DNA of 64,000 bases. Source: Cellulophaga sp. RHA19 (GTDB taxonomy: Bacteria > Bacteroidota > Bacteroidia > Flavobacteriales > Flavobacteriaceae). Location: contig NZ_PHUL01000001.1 of NCBI RefSeq assembly GCF_002813425.1, forward strand, positions 1,871,001 through 1,935,000, written 5' to 3'. Every line of letters begins with the position of its first letter. The first letter of the stretch is position 1. The notes below the pieces were generated by a model. That model was not told where the DNA came from, did not search any database, and was given only the letters and a program-made list of their open reading frames with translations. Shown in pieces: positions 1 to 7,186 of the stretch. The translations under genes were made by a program, and so were the position numbers.

Positions 1-56
1 TCTTGAGCAAAAATTAGAATTGGGAATACCAGACACAGTATTAGTAGTTTTTTCAT
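1..56 (-). CDS. Secreted protein, N-terminus only
   Basis: Only the first 18 complete codons are in the window; the gene runs off the left edge. They read MKKLLILCLVFPILIFAQ, a lysine n-region, a hydrophobic core and an A-Q end, so this is an export signal peptide with a likely cleavage site near the boundary. The start lies 2 nt after the stop of the small DUF4177-like gene, so the two are probably co-transcribed and translationally coupled. The function cannot be read from the signal peptide alone. Confidence 0.6.
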   Translation of the reverse strand, partial: MKKLLILCLVFPILIFAQ

Positions 57-58
57 AA

Positions 59-229
59 TTACCTGTTTTTATCGCGTTCTAAAATTACTTTAAATAAACT
101 AGAGCCATTTATAGCAATAGAAGATTTTACTACCCAACCTTGTTTAGCTAATGTGTTTAATTCATTTTCAAAATCACTATCTGTATTGCGAAATTTGGTT
201 CTTTGTCTAATAATTTTGTATTCTTTCAT
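59..229 (-). CDS. Small DUF4177-like protein (56 aa)
   Basis: A 56-codon gene starting MKEYKIIRQRTKF and ending in a basic LERDKNR tail. The middle (ELNTLAKQGWVVKSS) matches the look of DUF4177-type small proteins: a helix with L-N-x-L-A-K-x-G-W followed by a beta strand, usually 50-70 residues. That family has no established biochemical role. The gene lies 43 nt downstream of the PBP1A gene and 2 nt upstream of a gene for a secreted protein, all on the same strand, so an operon is likely. The family call rests on a short pattern and is tentative; that it is coding is supported by the tight spacing on its downstream side. Confidence 0.55.
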   Translation of the reverse strand: MKEYKIIRQRTKFRNTDSDFENELNTLAKQGWVVKSSIAINGSSLFKVILERDKNR

Positions 230-272
230 TTTGTTAGTGTTTACTATAGTTTATAAATATATTAATAACACA

Positions 273-2519
273 CTAACTACGTTTAAACTCTTTCCTTTTT
301 TTCTTGTTAGGATTTTTAAATAAACGTTTAAAAAAACCATCTTTTTTGGTAGGATCACAGTCCAACGACTGTAAAACGGCATCTGTAGGTTTTTTAAATT
401 TTGCTTTAGTAATATAATTAAAATCACTGTCTTTATTCATTTTTTGCAGAAATAAGGCAAAAGCTGGTAGTGCAGCATTTGCACCTTGACCAAGAGCTGT
501 ACTTTTAAACCCTATTTCATGGTTGTCTAATCCAACCCAAGTAACACTTACCAATTTTGGAGTTACACCTACAAACCAAGCATCTTTATTGTTTTGTGTA
601 GTACCCGTTTTACCAGCAATATCATTAGTTAATTTGTAACTATTGCGTATTCTAGAAGCGGTACCAGAGTTAATTGTTGCTTTCATTAACTCTAACATAA
701 TCATATTAGTTTCATTAGAAAACGCAGCTTGCTTAGCAATTTTAGGTTCAAAGGTTTCTATAATAGAGTCTTTGCTAGTAGTAATTTGTTTAATTAAAAA
801 CGGAGTGCTGTGTTTGCCATTATTTGCAAAAGTGGTGTATGCTTTTGCAAGCTCGTTAATTTTAACTTCTGCTGTACCTAAAGCCAAAGAAGGTTGGTTA
901 GGTAGTTCTGTAGAAATACCCATTTTTTTAGCTTGTTCAATTGTATTTTTTATTCCTGCTTTTTCTAAAACTTTTACAGCAACAGTGTTTACAGAGTTAC
1001 TTAAAGCCTCTTCCATAGAGTAGTTTAGGAAAGTCTCATCTTTAGAGCCAGAGTTAGACGGGCTCCATTGCTTTAAATTTTTATATTCTACCTCTTGAGC
1101 AGAAAAGTAGGTGCAAGGGCCAATACCTTGTTCTAATGCTGTAGTGTATACAATTGGTTTAAAAGTAGAGCCAACTTGCCTTTTACTTTGTGATATATGA
1201 TCGTACTTAAAGTGTTTAAAGTTAACACCTCCAATCCATACTTTCACTTCTCCGGTAGCAGGGTCTACAGCCAAAGAGCCAATATTTAAAAATTTACTAT
1301 AATGTTTAATACTATCTATAGTACTTGCTTGTATTGTAATGTCTTTATCCCAAGTGGCTAAAGTCATTGTCTTTTTTTTATTTAAAGAGTCTAATATTTG
1401 TTTTTTTGGTAAGTCTAATGCTATTAATTTTTTATAGGGTAATGATTGCTTTACGGCCTTATTAATACTATTTTTATTGGTTAGCCAAGGAGCATTTTTG
1501 CCATAACTTTTTTCAAAGTCAGACTGTAATTTTTTCATATGCTCTTGCATTGCTTCTTCAGCCAATACCTGCATTTTATAATTTAAAGTAGTGTATATTT
1601 TTAACCCAGATGTATAAATATTTAAATCGCTACCAGCATTATTCTTTTCTTTTGCCCATTTTAACAATTGTTTTCTAACTTCCTCTCTAAAGTAAGGGGC
1701 AATACCATCATTATAATTAAAGTCTCTATAGTTTAACTTTAAAGGTGTATTAATAAGACTATCTTTTTGTTTTTCCTTTAAAAAACTATTATTGTACATA
1801 GCTTGCATAACTAAATTTCTACGGTTAGTACTTTTTTTAGGAAAAATTCTTGGGTTGTAACCATATGTTGCTTTTAGCATACCAATTAAAGTTGCTGCCT
1901 CTGCAATACTTAGTTCTTTAGTATGTTTATTAAAAAATTTTAATGATGCACTTTCAATGCCGTGTGTATTATCTCCAAAAGAAACCTGATTTAAATAATG
2001 GTACAGTATTTCTTCTTTACTGTAAATACTCTCTAATCTACGAGCAACAAACATTTCTTTAAGTTTAGTAACAACTAAATTAAGCTTGCCACGTTTGGTT
2101 CTTGGATATAAGTTTTTTGCTAATTGCTGACTTATAGTACTGCCACCACCAGAAGATTTATCTTGCAATAGAATACTTTTAAAAGCTACCCTAAACATAC
2201 TTTTATAGTCTATACCGCTATGACTGTAAAAACGCTCGTCTTCAATAGAAACTAATGCTTCTGTTAAGTGTTTTGGAAAATCAGTAAAAGGAATTGGTTG
2301 CCTGTCTTGTAAATAATATTTGCCAATTAAAACACTGTCTGCAGAATAAACTTCTGATGCTTGTTGGTATTTTAAAGATGTTAACTCTTTTTTACTTGGT
2401 ATTTTGCCCCAAACACCAATATAAACACTTGTTATAAATAGTAGAATAACTACTGTAAGAGCAAGTAATGCTATAATAGTATACCTTAAATATGGACTCT
2501 TTATTTTCTTTAATATCAA
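273..2519 (-). CDS. Bifunctional penicillin-binding protein 1A (class A PBP)
   Basis: Peptidoglycan synthase that polymerises lipid II and cross-links the stem peptides in the periplasm. A short cytoplasmic tail is followed by one membrane helix (about residues 12-35). The GT51 glycosyltransferase domain follows, with EDERFYSHSG (catalytic Glu about residue 93) and the GGGSTISQQLAKN motif (about 124-136). The transpeptidase domain has all three penicillin-binding motifs: S451-T-F-K454, S509-V-N511 and K637-T-G. The C-terminus is lysine rich. At 748 residues it has the normal size for Bacteroidota class A PBPs. It is transcribed away from the nuclease gene and leads into two small genes. Assignment as PBP1A-like is firm; which of several class A paralogues it is cannot be told. 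Confidence 0.95.
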   Translation of the reverse strand: MILKKIKSPYLRYTIIALLALTVVILLFITSVYIGVWGKIPSKKELTSLKYQQASEVYSADSVLIGKYYLQDRQPIPFTDFPKHLTEALVSIEDERFYSHSGIDYKSMFRVAFKSILLQDKSSGGGSTISQQLAKNLYPRTKRGKLNLVVTKLKEMFVARRLESIYSKEEILYHYLNQVSFGDNTHGIESASLKFFNKHTKELSIAEAATLIGMLKATYGYNPRIFPKKSTNRRNLVMQAMYNNSFLKEKQKDSLINTPLKLNYRDFNYNDGIAPYFREEVRKQLLKWAKEKNNAGSDLNIYTSGLKIYTTLNYKMQVLAEEAMQEHMKKLQSDFEKSYGKNAPWLTNKNSINKAVKQSLPYKKLIALDLPKKQILDSLNKKKTMTLATWDKDITIQASTIDSIKHYSKFLNIGSLAVDPATGEVKVWIGGVNFKHFKYDHISQSKRQVGSTFKPIVYTTALEQGIGPCTYFSAQEVEYKNLKQWSPSNSGSKDETFLNYSMEEALSNSVNTVAVKVLEKAGIKNTIEQAKKMGISTELPNQPSLALGTAEVKINELAKAYTTFANNGKHSTPFLIKQITTSKDSIIETFEPKIAKQAAFSNETNMIMLELMKATINSGTASRIRNSYKLTNDIAGKTGTTQNNKDAWFVGVTPKLVSVTWVGLDNHEIGFKSTALGQGANAALPAFALFLQKMNKDSDFNYITKAKFKKPTDAVLQSLDCDPTKKDGFFKRLFKNPNKKKRKEFKRS

Positions 2520-2599
2520 AATAGGATGTTTTTGTGTATAAGGATAAGTTAAAAAATTAAATGGAACTAAAAAATAACATTACTTTAAGTTACATTTTT

Positions 2600-2607
2600 T
2601 ACTTTTG
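2600..2607 (+). promoter_or_regulatory. Bacteroidota -7 box for the S1/P1 nuclease gene
   Basis: TACTTTTG matches the TAnnTTTG -7 consensus of Bacteroidota primary-sigma promoters and ends 16 nt before the chosen ATG at 2624. This position is one reason to reject the upstream in-frame ATG at 2561, which would lie outside the transcript. No clear TTG -33 element is seen. Confidence 0.5.
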
Positions 2608-2623
2608 CCAAAAATTTAGAAGA

Positions 2624-3397
2624 ATGAAAAAGATATGTATTTTGCTTTTTTTAGCAGTTCAGGTTTCCTTTGCTAATAATGTATTTTGGGGCAAAACAGG
2701 ACATAGAACAGTGGGTGAGGTAGCACAAAAAGAATTGAGTAGAAAAGCTAAAAAAGCAATAAAAGAATTGCTAGAAGGTCAGGATTTGGCCTTTGTATCT
2801 AACTATGCAGATGAAATAAAATCTGATCGTGAGTTTAGAGCATATTTTCCTTGGCATTATGTAAATTTTCCTGCAGATAAAAAATACTCAGACATTACTC
2901 CGCCAGAGGAAGGAGACTTAATGGTTGGTATAGAAAAATGTGTATCGGTTTTAAAGGATGAAAAAAGTTCTAAAAAAGATAAATCTTTTCATTTAAGAAT
3001 GTTGGTACATTTAATAGGAGATATGCACCAACCATTGCACGCAGGTCATGCAGAAGATAAAGGAGGTAATGATATACAAGTACGTTGGTTTAATGAAGGA
3101 TCTAATTTACACCGTGTTTGGGATTCTGATATGATAGACTCTTACGGTATGAGTTATACTGAACTGGCTAATGCTTTACCTAAGTTAGATAAAAAGCAAA
3201 AAGCAAAAGTACAAGAAGGTACTATTTATGATTGGATAGAGGAAACTCAAGATTTAGCTGAAGAAGTATATAAAACAGCTGAAGTTGGAGAAAAATTAGG
3301 ATACAGGTATAGTTACCTTCATATGGCTACATTACGCAGTCAGTTAAATAAAGGCGGACTACGTTTGGCTAAGGTGTTAAACGAAATTTATAAATAA
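2624..3397 (+). CDS. Secreted S1/P1-type zinc nuclease
   Basis: Predicted extracellular or periplasmic nuclease of the S1/P1 (phospholipase C-like zinc) fold, which cleaves single-stranded nucleic acids to 5'-nucleotides. The signal peptide is MKKICILLFLAVQVSFA, and a Trp follows soon after the cleavage region (VFWGKTGHR); in this family the N-terminal Trp and conserved His/Asp residues bind three zinc ions. Further ligand motifs are WHYVNFP, HLIGDMHQPLHAGH and GGNDIQV. The ATG at 2624 is chosen over one at 2561 because it gives a clean signal peptide and lies just downstream of a -7 box. The length of 257 residues is typical. It is a single gene facing away from PBP1A, and may serve in scavenging phosphate or nucleotides. 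Confidence 0.9.
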   Translation: MKKICILLFLAVQVSFANNVFWGKTGHRTVGEVAQKELSRKAKKAIKELLEGQDLAFVSNYADEIKSDREFRAYFPWHYVNFPADKKYSDITPPEEGDLMVGIEKCVSVLKDEKSSKKDKSFHLRMLVHLIGDMHQPLHAGHAEDKGGNDIQVRWFNEGSNLHRVWDSDMIDSYGMSYTELANALPKLDKKQKAKVQEGTIYDWIEETQDLAEEVYKTAEVGEKLGYRYSYLHMATLRSQLNKGGLRLAKVLNEIYK

Positions 3398-3440
3398 TTT
3401 TAACGATTATTTAGTAGATATAACTATCTTTTTTTGACTT

Positions 3441-3458
3441 TTGGCATAACTGTTGCAT
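3441..3458 (+). promoter_or_regulatory. Candidate sigma-54 (-24/-12) promoter
   Basis: TTGGCATAACTGTTGCAT contains TGGCAT, five spacer bases, then TTGC. This fits the RpoN consensus TGGCAC-N5-TTGC with one mismatch and with the exact GG-to-GC spacing (3443-3444 to 3455-3456). Sigma-54 sites are rare by chance because both dinucleotides and the spacing are fixed. The nuclease gene stops 44 nt upstream and the next gene is on the opposite strand, so the only thing the site can drive is the short stretch up to the terminator at 3551-3591. No enhancer-binding-protein gene is seen in the window. Confidence 0.5.
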
Positions 3459-3466
3459 TTTACTTA

Positions 3467-3591
3467 TTGTAGTTGTGTATGAGGACATTAGTAAGATCAT
3501 CCAAACTTAGTAAAGGCAGTATATAACTCAGATTAAACAAGGATAACCATAAAAAAAATCGGTTTTAATATATTTAAAACCGATTTTTTTT
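3467..3591 (+). ncRNA. Putative small RNA or 15-aa peptide transcript
   Basis: Predicted transcript starting about 11 nt after the GC of the candidate sigma-54 promoter and ending at a strong hairpin plus T-run. It would be about 125 nt. It holds one short frame, 3479-3526, ATG to TAA, encoding MRTLVRSSKLSKGSI, a basic 15-residue peptide; the frame lacks a clear ribosome binding site, as is common in this phylum. It could be a regulatory RNA, a small peptide gene, or a chance pairing of promoter-like sequence with the nuclease terminator. The 3' end is well supported, but the start is inferred from promoter spacing only. Confidence 0.35.
3551..3591. terminator. Bidirectional intrinsic terminator
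   Basis: A perfect A/T-flanked hairpin: AATCGGTTTTAA and its complement around a short TATA-type loop, with A-runs on one side and a T-run of eight on the other. It can end the plus-strand transcript from the left and the AraC gene from the right. Confidence 0.85.
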
Positions 3592-3626
3592 GTGCCTTAT
3601 ATATAAGGTATAAACATATAATTATT

Positions 3627-4499
3627 TTAAGCTACAACCGTTTTAAGCTCATTTCTATATTCAGACGGATTTTGTCCTGTGAATTTTTTAAATGATTTAT
3701 TAAAGTGAGAAAAATTATTAAACCCGCATTCAAAACAAACCTCTGTAATACTCATCTTTTGTTCGGCTAGTAATTTAGATGCGTGTACCAACCTATATTC
3801 ATTAGTAAATTGAATAAACGTTTTATTGGTAATTTTTTTAAAGTACCTGCAGAATGATGGTACCGTCATATTAACTAAATCTGCAATGCTATCTAAAGTA
3901 ATTTCTTCTCTAAAGTTTGTTTTTACATAATTAAATATAACATTTATTCGGTCGTTGTCTTTTACTTCTGTCTTCATAGAAAAGCCCTCGGCATTTAAAA
4001 GAGTGTATTCTTTAGACTTGCCAAGTTCGTTTAATATGTTTAAAATAGATATTAAACGCTGAAAATCTGTTTGGTACTCTAGTACCTCAATCTTATCTCC
4101 TATTTTTAATTTAGTATTACCATGAAAAGCAATACCACCTTTACAGGTATCTAATAAAGATTTAATGTTTCTAAGCTCTGGTAAGTTAAAAAAGTTATCT
4201 CCTAAAAAATTGGGTAGCATTTGTACAACAGTTTCGCTCTTGTTTTTTGTAAGTACATCTGTAAGTCCACAATGTGGTAAATTACCATCTATTAAAATTA
4301 AATCACCATCTGTGTAATAAGATATATGACTACCTATTTGTCTTTTGCCAGAACCACCATTTACATATACTAATTCTATTTCTGGGTGGTAATGCCACGT
4401 ATTGTTCTTATTATTAGTTGCTTCATCAAACTTTTGGTATGTAAAAGAATGCCCAAAATCTGGTGCAATAGATTCAAAAATAGGTTTCTGGTTAGTCAT
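3627..4499 (-). CDS. AraC-family transcriptional regulator with cupin sensor
   Basis: DNA-binding regulator. The N-terminal half is a cupin-like ligand-sensing domain (HYHPEIELVYVNGGSG about residues 37-52, and a DLILIDGNLPHCG strand near residue 70). The C-terminal 100 residues form the double helix-turn-helix AraC domain: ITLDSIADLVNMTVPSFCRYFKK, then MSITEVCFECGFNNFSHFNKSFKK and the family signature ending GQNPSEYR. At 290 residues it is a normal one-component regulator. It stands alone between two convergent or divergent neighbours, and its target cannot be read from the context. The start ATG at 4499 opens directly on the cupin domain. Confidence 0.9.
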   Translation of the reverse strand: MTNQKPIFESIAPDFGHSFTYQKFDEATNNKNNTWHYHPEIELVYVNGGSGKRQIGSHISYYTDGDLILIDGNLPHCGLTDVLTKNKSETVVQMLPNFLGDNFFNLPELRNIKSLLDTCKGGIAFHGNTKLKIGDKIEVLEYQTDFQRLISILNILNELGKSKEYTLLNAEGFSMKTEVKDNDRINVIFNYVKTNFREEITLDSIADLVNMTVPSFCRYFKKITNKTFIQFTNEYRLVHASKLLAEQKMSITEVCFECGFNNFSHFNKSFKKFTGQNPSEYRNELKTVVA

Positions 4500-4674
4500 A
4501 TGTAAAAGTTTAAATGCAAAAATAGAATATCTATTTGTTTAAAAACACCTTTTAATTAAGTTTTAAGTGTTCTTGTATGTTAAATTAACGTCAATATACG
4601 GTTTATTTTTTATTATGGTTAAAATAGCATAGATATTGGAGAAAATAGAGGTAAAATAAACGGAATACCGCACA

Positions 4675-4682
4675 TATATTTG
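4675..4682 (+). promoter_or_regulatory. Bacteroidota -7 box for the 196-aa secreted protein
   Basis: TATATTTG matches TAnnTTTG exactly and is followed by CAG, a very common context in this window. It lies 55 nt before the start at 4738, giving an untranslated leader of roughly 50 nt. Confidence 0.55.
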
Positions 4683-4737
4683 CAGTGTAATTAATTACCA
4701 ATCAAAACAAAAAGAATAATCCTAAAAAAGTAAACCT

Positions 4738-5328
4738 ATGAAAACAATTTTTAAAATTTCCGCGTTAGTTCTGTTTTTGTTTGTGTCAACAGCAAGTTTT
4801 GCAGCAGAAGAATCTTCACTAGAATTAGTGACAAGAAAAGACTCTAAAGATTTAGTATTCAAATTTGAAGCAAGAAATCTTCAAACAGTTATAAAATTTG
4901 TAGATCAGAATTCTGCAGTATTTTATTCTGAACAAATAAGCGATAAGCCGGTTTACTCTAAAAAGTTTAATGTAGAGAGTTTAGAAGATGGAAATTACTT
5001 TTTAAATGTAGAGAATATGTTAAAAAAGGTTTCATACGCTATACACATCAAAAACGGAGAAGTTGTAGTAGATGATAAAAAAGAAGTTACTAAGCCAATT
5101 TTTCAGAAAAGAGGAGATTTAGTAGTAATGAGCTTTTTAAATAAAAATAAAGGTAAAGTTTTAGTTTCTGTATTTGATTTAGAAGGAAACGAAGTTTATA
5201 CAGAAGTTTTTAATAACAAATTAAGAGTTGAAAAAGCTTTTAGATTTACTAATTTTTCTGAAGATGAATTTAGATTTGTTGTAGAAGTAAACAAAGATAG
5301 ATACAGTAAATTAGTTAGCTTAGACTAA
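4738..5328 (+). CDS. Secreted protein with duplicated beta-rich module, unknown function
   Basis: I do not recognise a named family. The signal peptide is clear (MKTIFKISALVLFLFVSTASFA, cleavage near residue 22). The mature part looks like two copies of one beta-sandwich-like module. The first (about 33-105) reads VIKFVDQNSAVFYSEQ, then FNVESLEDGNYFLNVEN. The second (about 130-196) reads VSVFDLEGNEVYTE, then FRFTNFSEDEFRFVVEV, ending in YSKLVSLD. The second copy resembles the style of type IX secretion tail domains, but no conserved C-terminal signal is evident. It is monocistronic, with its own -7 box and a strong terminator, so it may be well expressed. Confidence 0.75.
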   Translation: MKTIFKISALVLFLFVSTASFAAEESSLELVTRKDSKDLVFKFEARNLQTVIKFVDQNSAVFYSEQISDKPVYSKKFNVESLEDGNYFLNVENMLKKVSYAIHIKNGEVVVDDKKEVTKPIFQKRGDLVVMSFLNKNKGKVLVSVFDLEGNEVYTEVFNNKLRVEKAFRFTNFSEDEFRFVVEVNKDRYSKLVSLD

Positions 5329-5356
5329 TTATAATTAAGTATTGTTGTGATAGATT

Positions 5357-5382
5357 AGGAGGCCTTAGAGCCTCCTTTTTTT
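5357..5382 (+). terminator. Intrinsic terminator after the 196-aa secreted protein
   Basis: AGGAGGC and GCCTCCT form a seven-pair G/C-rich stem around a six-base loop, followed by a run of seven Ts. It lies between convergent genes, immediately before the DoxX stop. Confidence 0.85.
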
Positions 5383-5384
5383 GT

Positions 5385-5744
5385 TTATAGTTTTAAGTAG
5401 CAATATGCCCAATACATTAAAACAAACTGTAAAGGTATGCGCAATAATAATATATACCTTGGTATACCTGCAGCAGCTTTTTTGCTAGATAGCATATAAA
5501 AGTGTACCAACAAAAAAACACTAAGCATTGCAATTAAAGCATAAATAGCTATGTTTTTTGTAACATTATAAAACAGACCTACGCCAATTAAAAATTCTAT
5601 TATACCACTAATATATACTAGTTGTAAATGCTTTGGTAAATACCTAGGCATTATGCGCATATACATTTTAGGTTTTATAAAATGCATAAAACCCGCGAGT
5701 ATGTATAGGAGTCCCATTAAGTACAAATGCCAAGGATAAATCAT
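5385..5744 (-). CDS. DoxX-like four-helix membrane protein
   Basis: A small integral membrane protein of 119 residues with four hydrophobic segments (about 4-20, 43-60, 66-84 and 98-116). The pattern YLMGLLYILAGFMHFIKP followed by YISGIIEFLIGVGLF is typical of DoxX/DoxD-like membrane proteins, in which a G-x-x-H-F motif closes the first helix. Family members are of mostly unknown function, sometimes linked to redox or thiosulfate metabolism. The gene is 5 nt downstream of the MOSC-domain gene on the same strand, so the two form an operon. Confidence 0.8.
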   Translation of the reverse strand: MIYPWHLYLMGLLYILAGFMHFIKPKMYMRIMPRYLPKHLQLVYISGIIEFLIGVGLFYNVTKNIAIYALIAMLSVFLLVHFYMLSSKKAAAGIPRYILLLRIPLQFVLMYWAYCYLKL

Positions 5745-5749
5745 AAATT

Positions 5750-6382
5750 TTAAAGGTATTTAGATAAACGTATTCTTTTTTTCTCTGGCAAAGCCATATT
5801 GCTAACGGCTAGTTTAATGGTTTCTTTGTTTTTTTCTTTAGCATACAGTAGCTTATAAAAATCTTGTATGGTAAGTTTGTTTGTAGACTGTTCTATTAAC
5901 TTAAAAACATCACCAGTTTGCACACTACCTTCTTTTAGAATCCTAATGTAGGTGCCAGGTCTATTATGGTCTATAAATTGTTTTAAAATTTGTTGATTTC
6001 CAAAACGTATTCCTAATTTATAACACGGTTCTCTAGGTTGTGATACTTGTACAAGTGCAGTGCCAATTATATATATATCACCAATTCTAAGTGTAGTTTC
6101 ATCTAAACCTTCTACAGTAAGGTTTTCACCAAACATTCCCCAGTTCCAGTCTAAATTAGGGTATATGTTTTTCCAATAATCGTAAACATCTGCAGAAAAT
6201 AAATAACAAGCCTTGTCTATACCACCGTGGTGTTTGCGGTCTATTACAGTGTCGTTAATAACATCTGTACTCAGTAATTGCAAGGGCGTAGTAGTTGGGT
6301 ATTTATAAATTCCGGTTACTTCTTCTTTACCGTTCCATTGTATTTTGGTTGGTTTACCAAGGTTGGTTGCTACTACTTTCAT
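5750..6382 (-). CDS. MOSC domain protein (YiiM-like)
   Basis: MOSC domains bind the molybdenum cofactor sulfide and are found in Moco sulfurases and in YiiM-type proteins that reduce N-hydroxylated compounds. Motifs seen: VIDRKHHGGIDKACYLF, NWGMFGENLTVEGLDE, RIGDIYIIGTALVQVSQPREPCYKLG, where the Cys of the last motif is the conserved MOSC cysteine. The C-terminal KLLYAKEKN helical region is typical of YiiM. The ATG at 6382 (MKVVATNLGK) is preferred over one seven codons upstream because the domain opens there. It is the first gene of a two-gene operon with the DoxX-like protein. Confidence 0.88.
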   Translation of the reverse strand: MKVVATNLGKPTKIQWNGKEEVTGIYKYPTTTPLQLLSTDVINDTVIDRKHHGGIDKACYLFSADVYDYWKNIYPNLDWNWGMFGENLTVEGLDETTLRIGDIYIIGTALVQVSQPREPCYKLGIRFGNQQILKQFIDHNRPGTYIRILKEGSVQTGDVFKLIEQSTNKLTIQDFYKLLYAKEKNKETIKLAVSNMALPEKKRIRLSKYL

Positions 6383-6524
6383 CCTATAAAGATAAAAAAC
6401 CATTGCATATAAATACTATGGTTTTTGTTAAGTAGTTGTAGTTGATGTAAAATTGAAGCTTATAAAAATTATTACAAAAATAAATTTCGGGTATAAATAC
6501 TTTAAAACTTACTTATTTTTAAAC

Positions 6525-6553
6525 CATCACTTAATAATAGTGATGTTTTTTTT
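6525..6553 (+). terminator. Terminator-like hairpin upstream of the ECF sigma gene
   Basis: CATCACT and AGTGATG pair perfectly around a seven-base loop, followed by eight Ts, in plus orientation. No plus-strand gene lies upstream, since the neighbour is divergent. It therefore either ends a short upstream transcript or insulates the sigma operon. It lies 10 nt before the predicted ECF promoter, so it is probably not in the sigma mRNA. Confidence 0.55.
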
Positions 6554-6562
6554 GTTAAAAAT

Positions 6563-6589
6563 GAAACCCTTTAAAAAGACAATCGTTTT
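6563..6589 (+). promoter_or_regulatory. Candidate ECF sigma autoregulatory promoter
   Basis: GAAACC (6563-6568) and CGTTTT (6584-6589) are separated by 15 nt. This is the GAAC/CGT layout of group 4 (ECF) sigma promoters and lies 25 nt upstream of the sigma gene start, as expected for autoregulation. It is an inference from pattern and position only. Confidence 0.45.
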
Positions 6590-6614
6590 TAAGATAGAAT
6601 ACTTACAAACATTT

Positions 6615-7181
6615 ATGCAACAAACCACAAACCAATTAATTGCCGGCTGTAAAAAAAGAGATAGAAAATCTCAGCTACAGTTATATACAAATTATTGTGA
6701 TGCAATGTTTGCTATTGCTTGTAGGTATTTAAAGAACCAAGAAGATGCAAAAGATGCAATGCAAGAAAGTTTTATAAAAGCCTTTAAAAATATTAACAGT
6801 TACGAGTCAACATACACAATAGGAGCTTGGTTAAAACGAATTGTAATTAACCAATGTTTAGATGTGTTAAAAAAGCAAAAGTTAATTTTTGAAGATATAG
6901 ATGATGTAGTATATGAGTTTGAAGAAGAATCTGATTGGTATTTTAATGATGAAATAACAAAAAAAGACGTGCTTAAAGCAATAGAGTCTTTAACAGTTAA
7001 ATACAAGCTTGTAGTGCAGTTGTATTTAATAGAGGGTTATGATCATGAAGAAATATCACAAATTTTACAATTGCCAATAAAAACATCTAGAACACATTTG
7101 CGTAGAGGAAGATTGCAGTTGCAAGAATTGTTAAGTGAGACAAAAATAAAAACGAATAAAGAAATTATTCAGCAAAAATAA
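6615..7181 (+). CDS. ECF (group 4) RNA polymerase sigma factor
   Basis: Alternative sigma factor. Region 2 is seen in YTNYCDAMFAIACRYLKNQEDAKDAMQESFIKAF (read in pieces, about residues 24-58), with AWLKRIVINQCLDVLKKQK closing sigma-2. Region 4 has LTVKYKLVVQLYLIEGYDHEEISQIL, with the helix-turn-helix and the SRTHLRRGR recognition part. The ATG at 6615 (MQQTTNQLIAGC) is chosen because upstream frames lie before the predicted promoter and carry no domain. It heads a three-gene operon with an inner-membrane protein and a secreted protein, the usual sigma/anti-sigma arrangement. Confidence 0.9.
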   Translation: MQQTTNQLIAGCKKRDRKSQLQLYTNYCDAMFAIACRYLKNQEDAKDAMQESFIKAFKNINSYESTYTIGAWLKRIVINQCLDVLKKQKLIFEDIDDVVYEFEEESDWYFNDEITKKDVLKAIESLTVKYKLVVQLYLIEGYDHEEISQILQLPIKTSRTHLRRGRLQLQELLSETKIKTNKEIIQQK

Positions 7182-7186
7182 AGGAG

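Noticed and set aside
202..210. TTTGTCTAA inside the DUF4177-like gene as a regulatory site
   Set aside because: It lies within a coding frame; another TTAGACAAA-like word lies inside htpG near 8890. Such single copies are expected by chance.
233..277. Inverted pair GTTAGTGT/ACACTAAC at the end of the PBP1A gene
   Set aside because: The loop is 29 nt, there is no T-tract on either strand, and it overlaps the stop codon region; it does not look like a terminator or operator.
643..1023. Plus-strand open frame inside the PBP1A gene
   Set aside because: It is a shadow of the transpeptidase coding frame, with no domain, promoter or start context of its own.
2561..2623. Upstream in-frame start for the S1/P1 nuclease
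   Set aside because: It would put 21 extra residues before a complete signal peptide and lies upstream of the -7 box.
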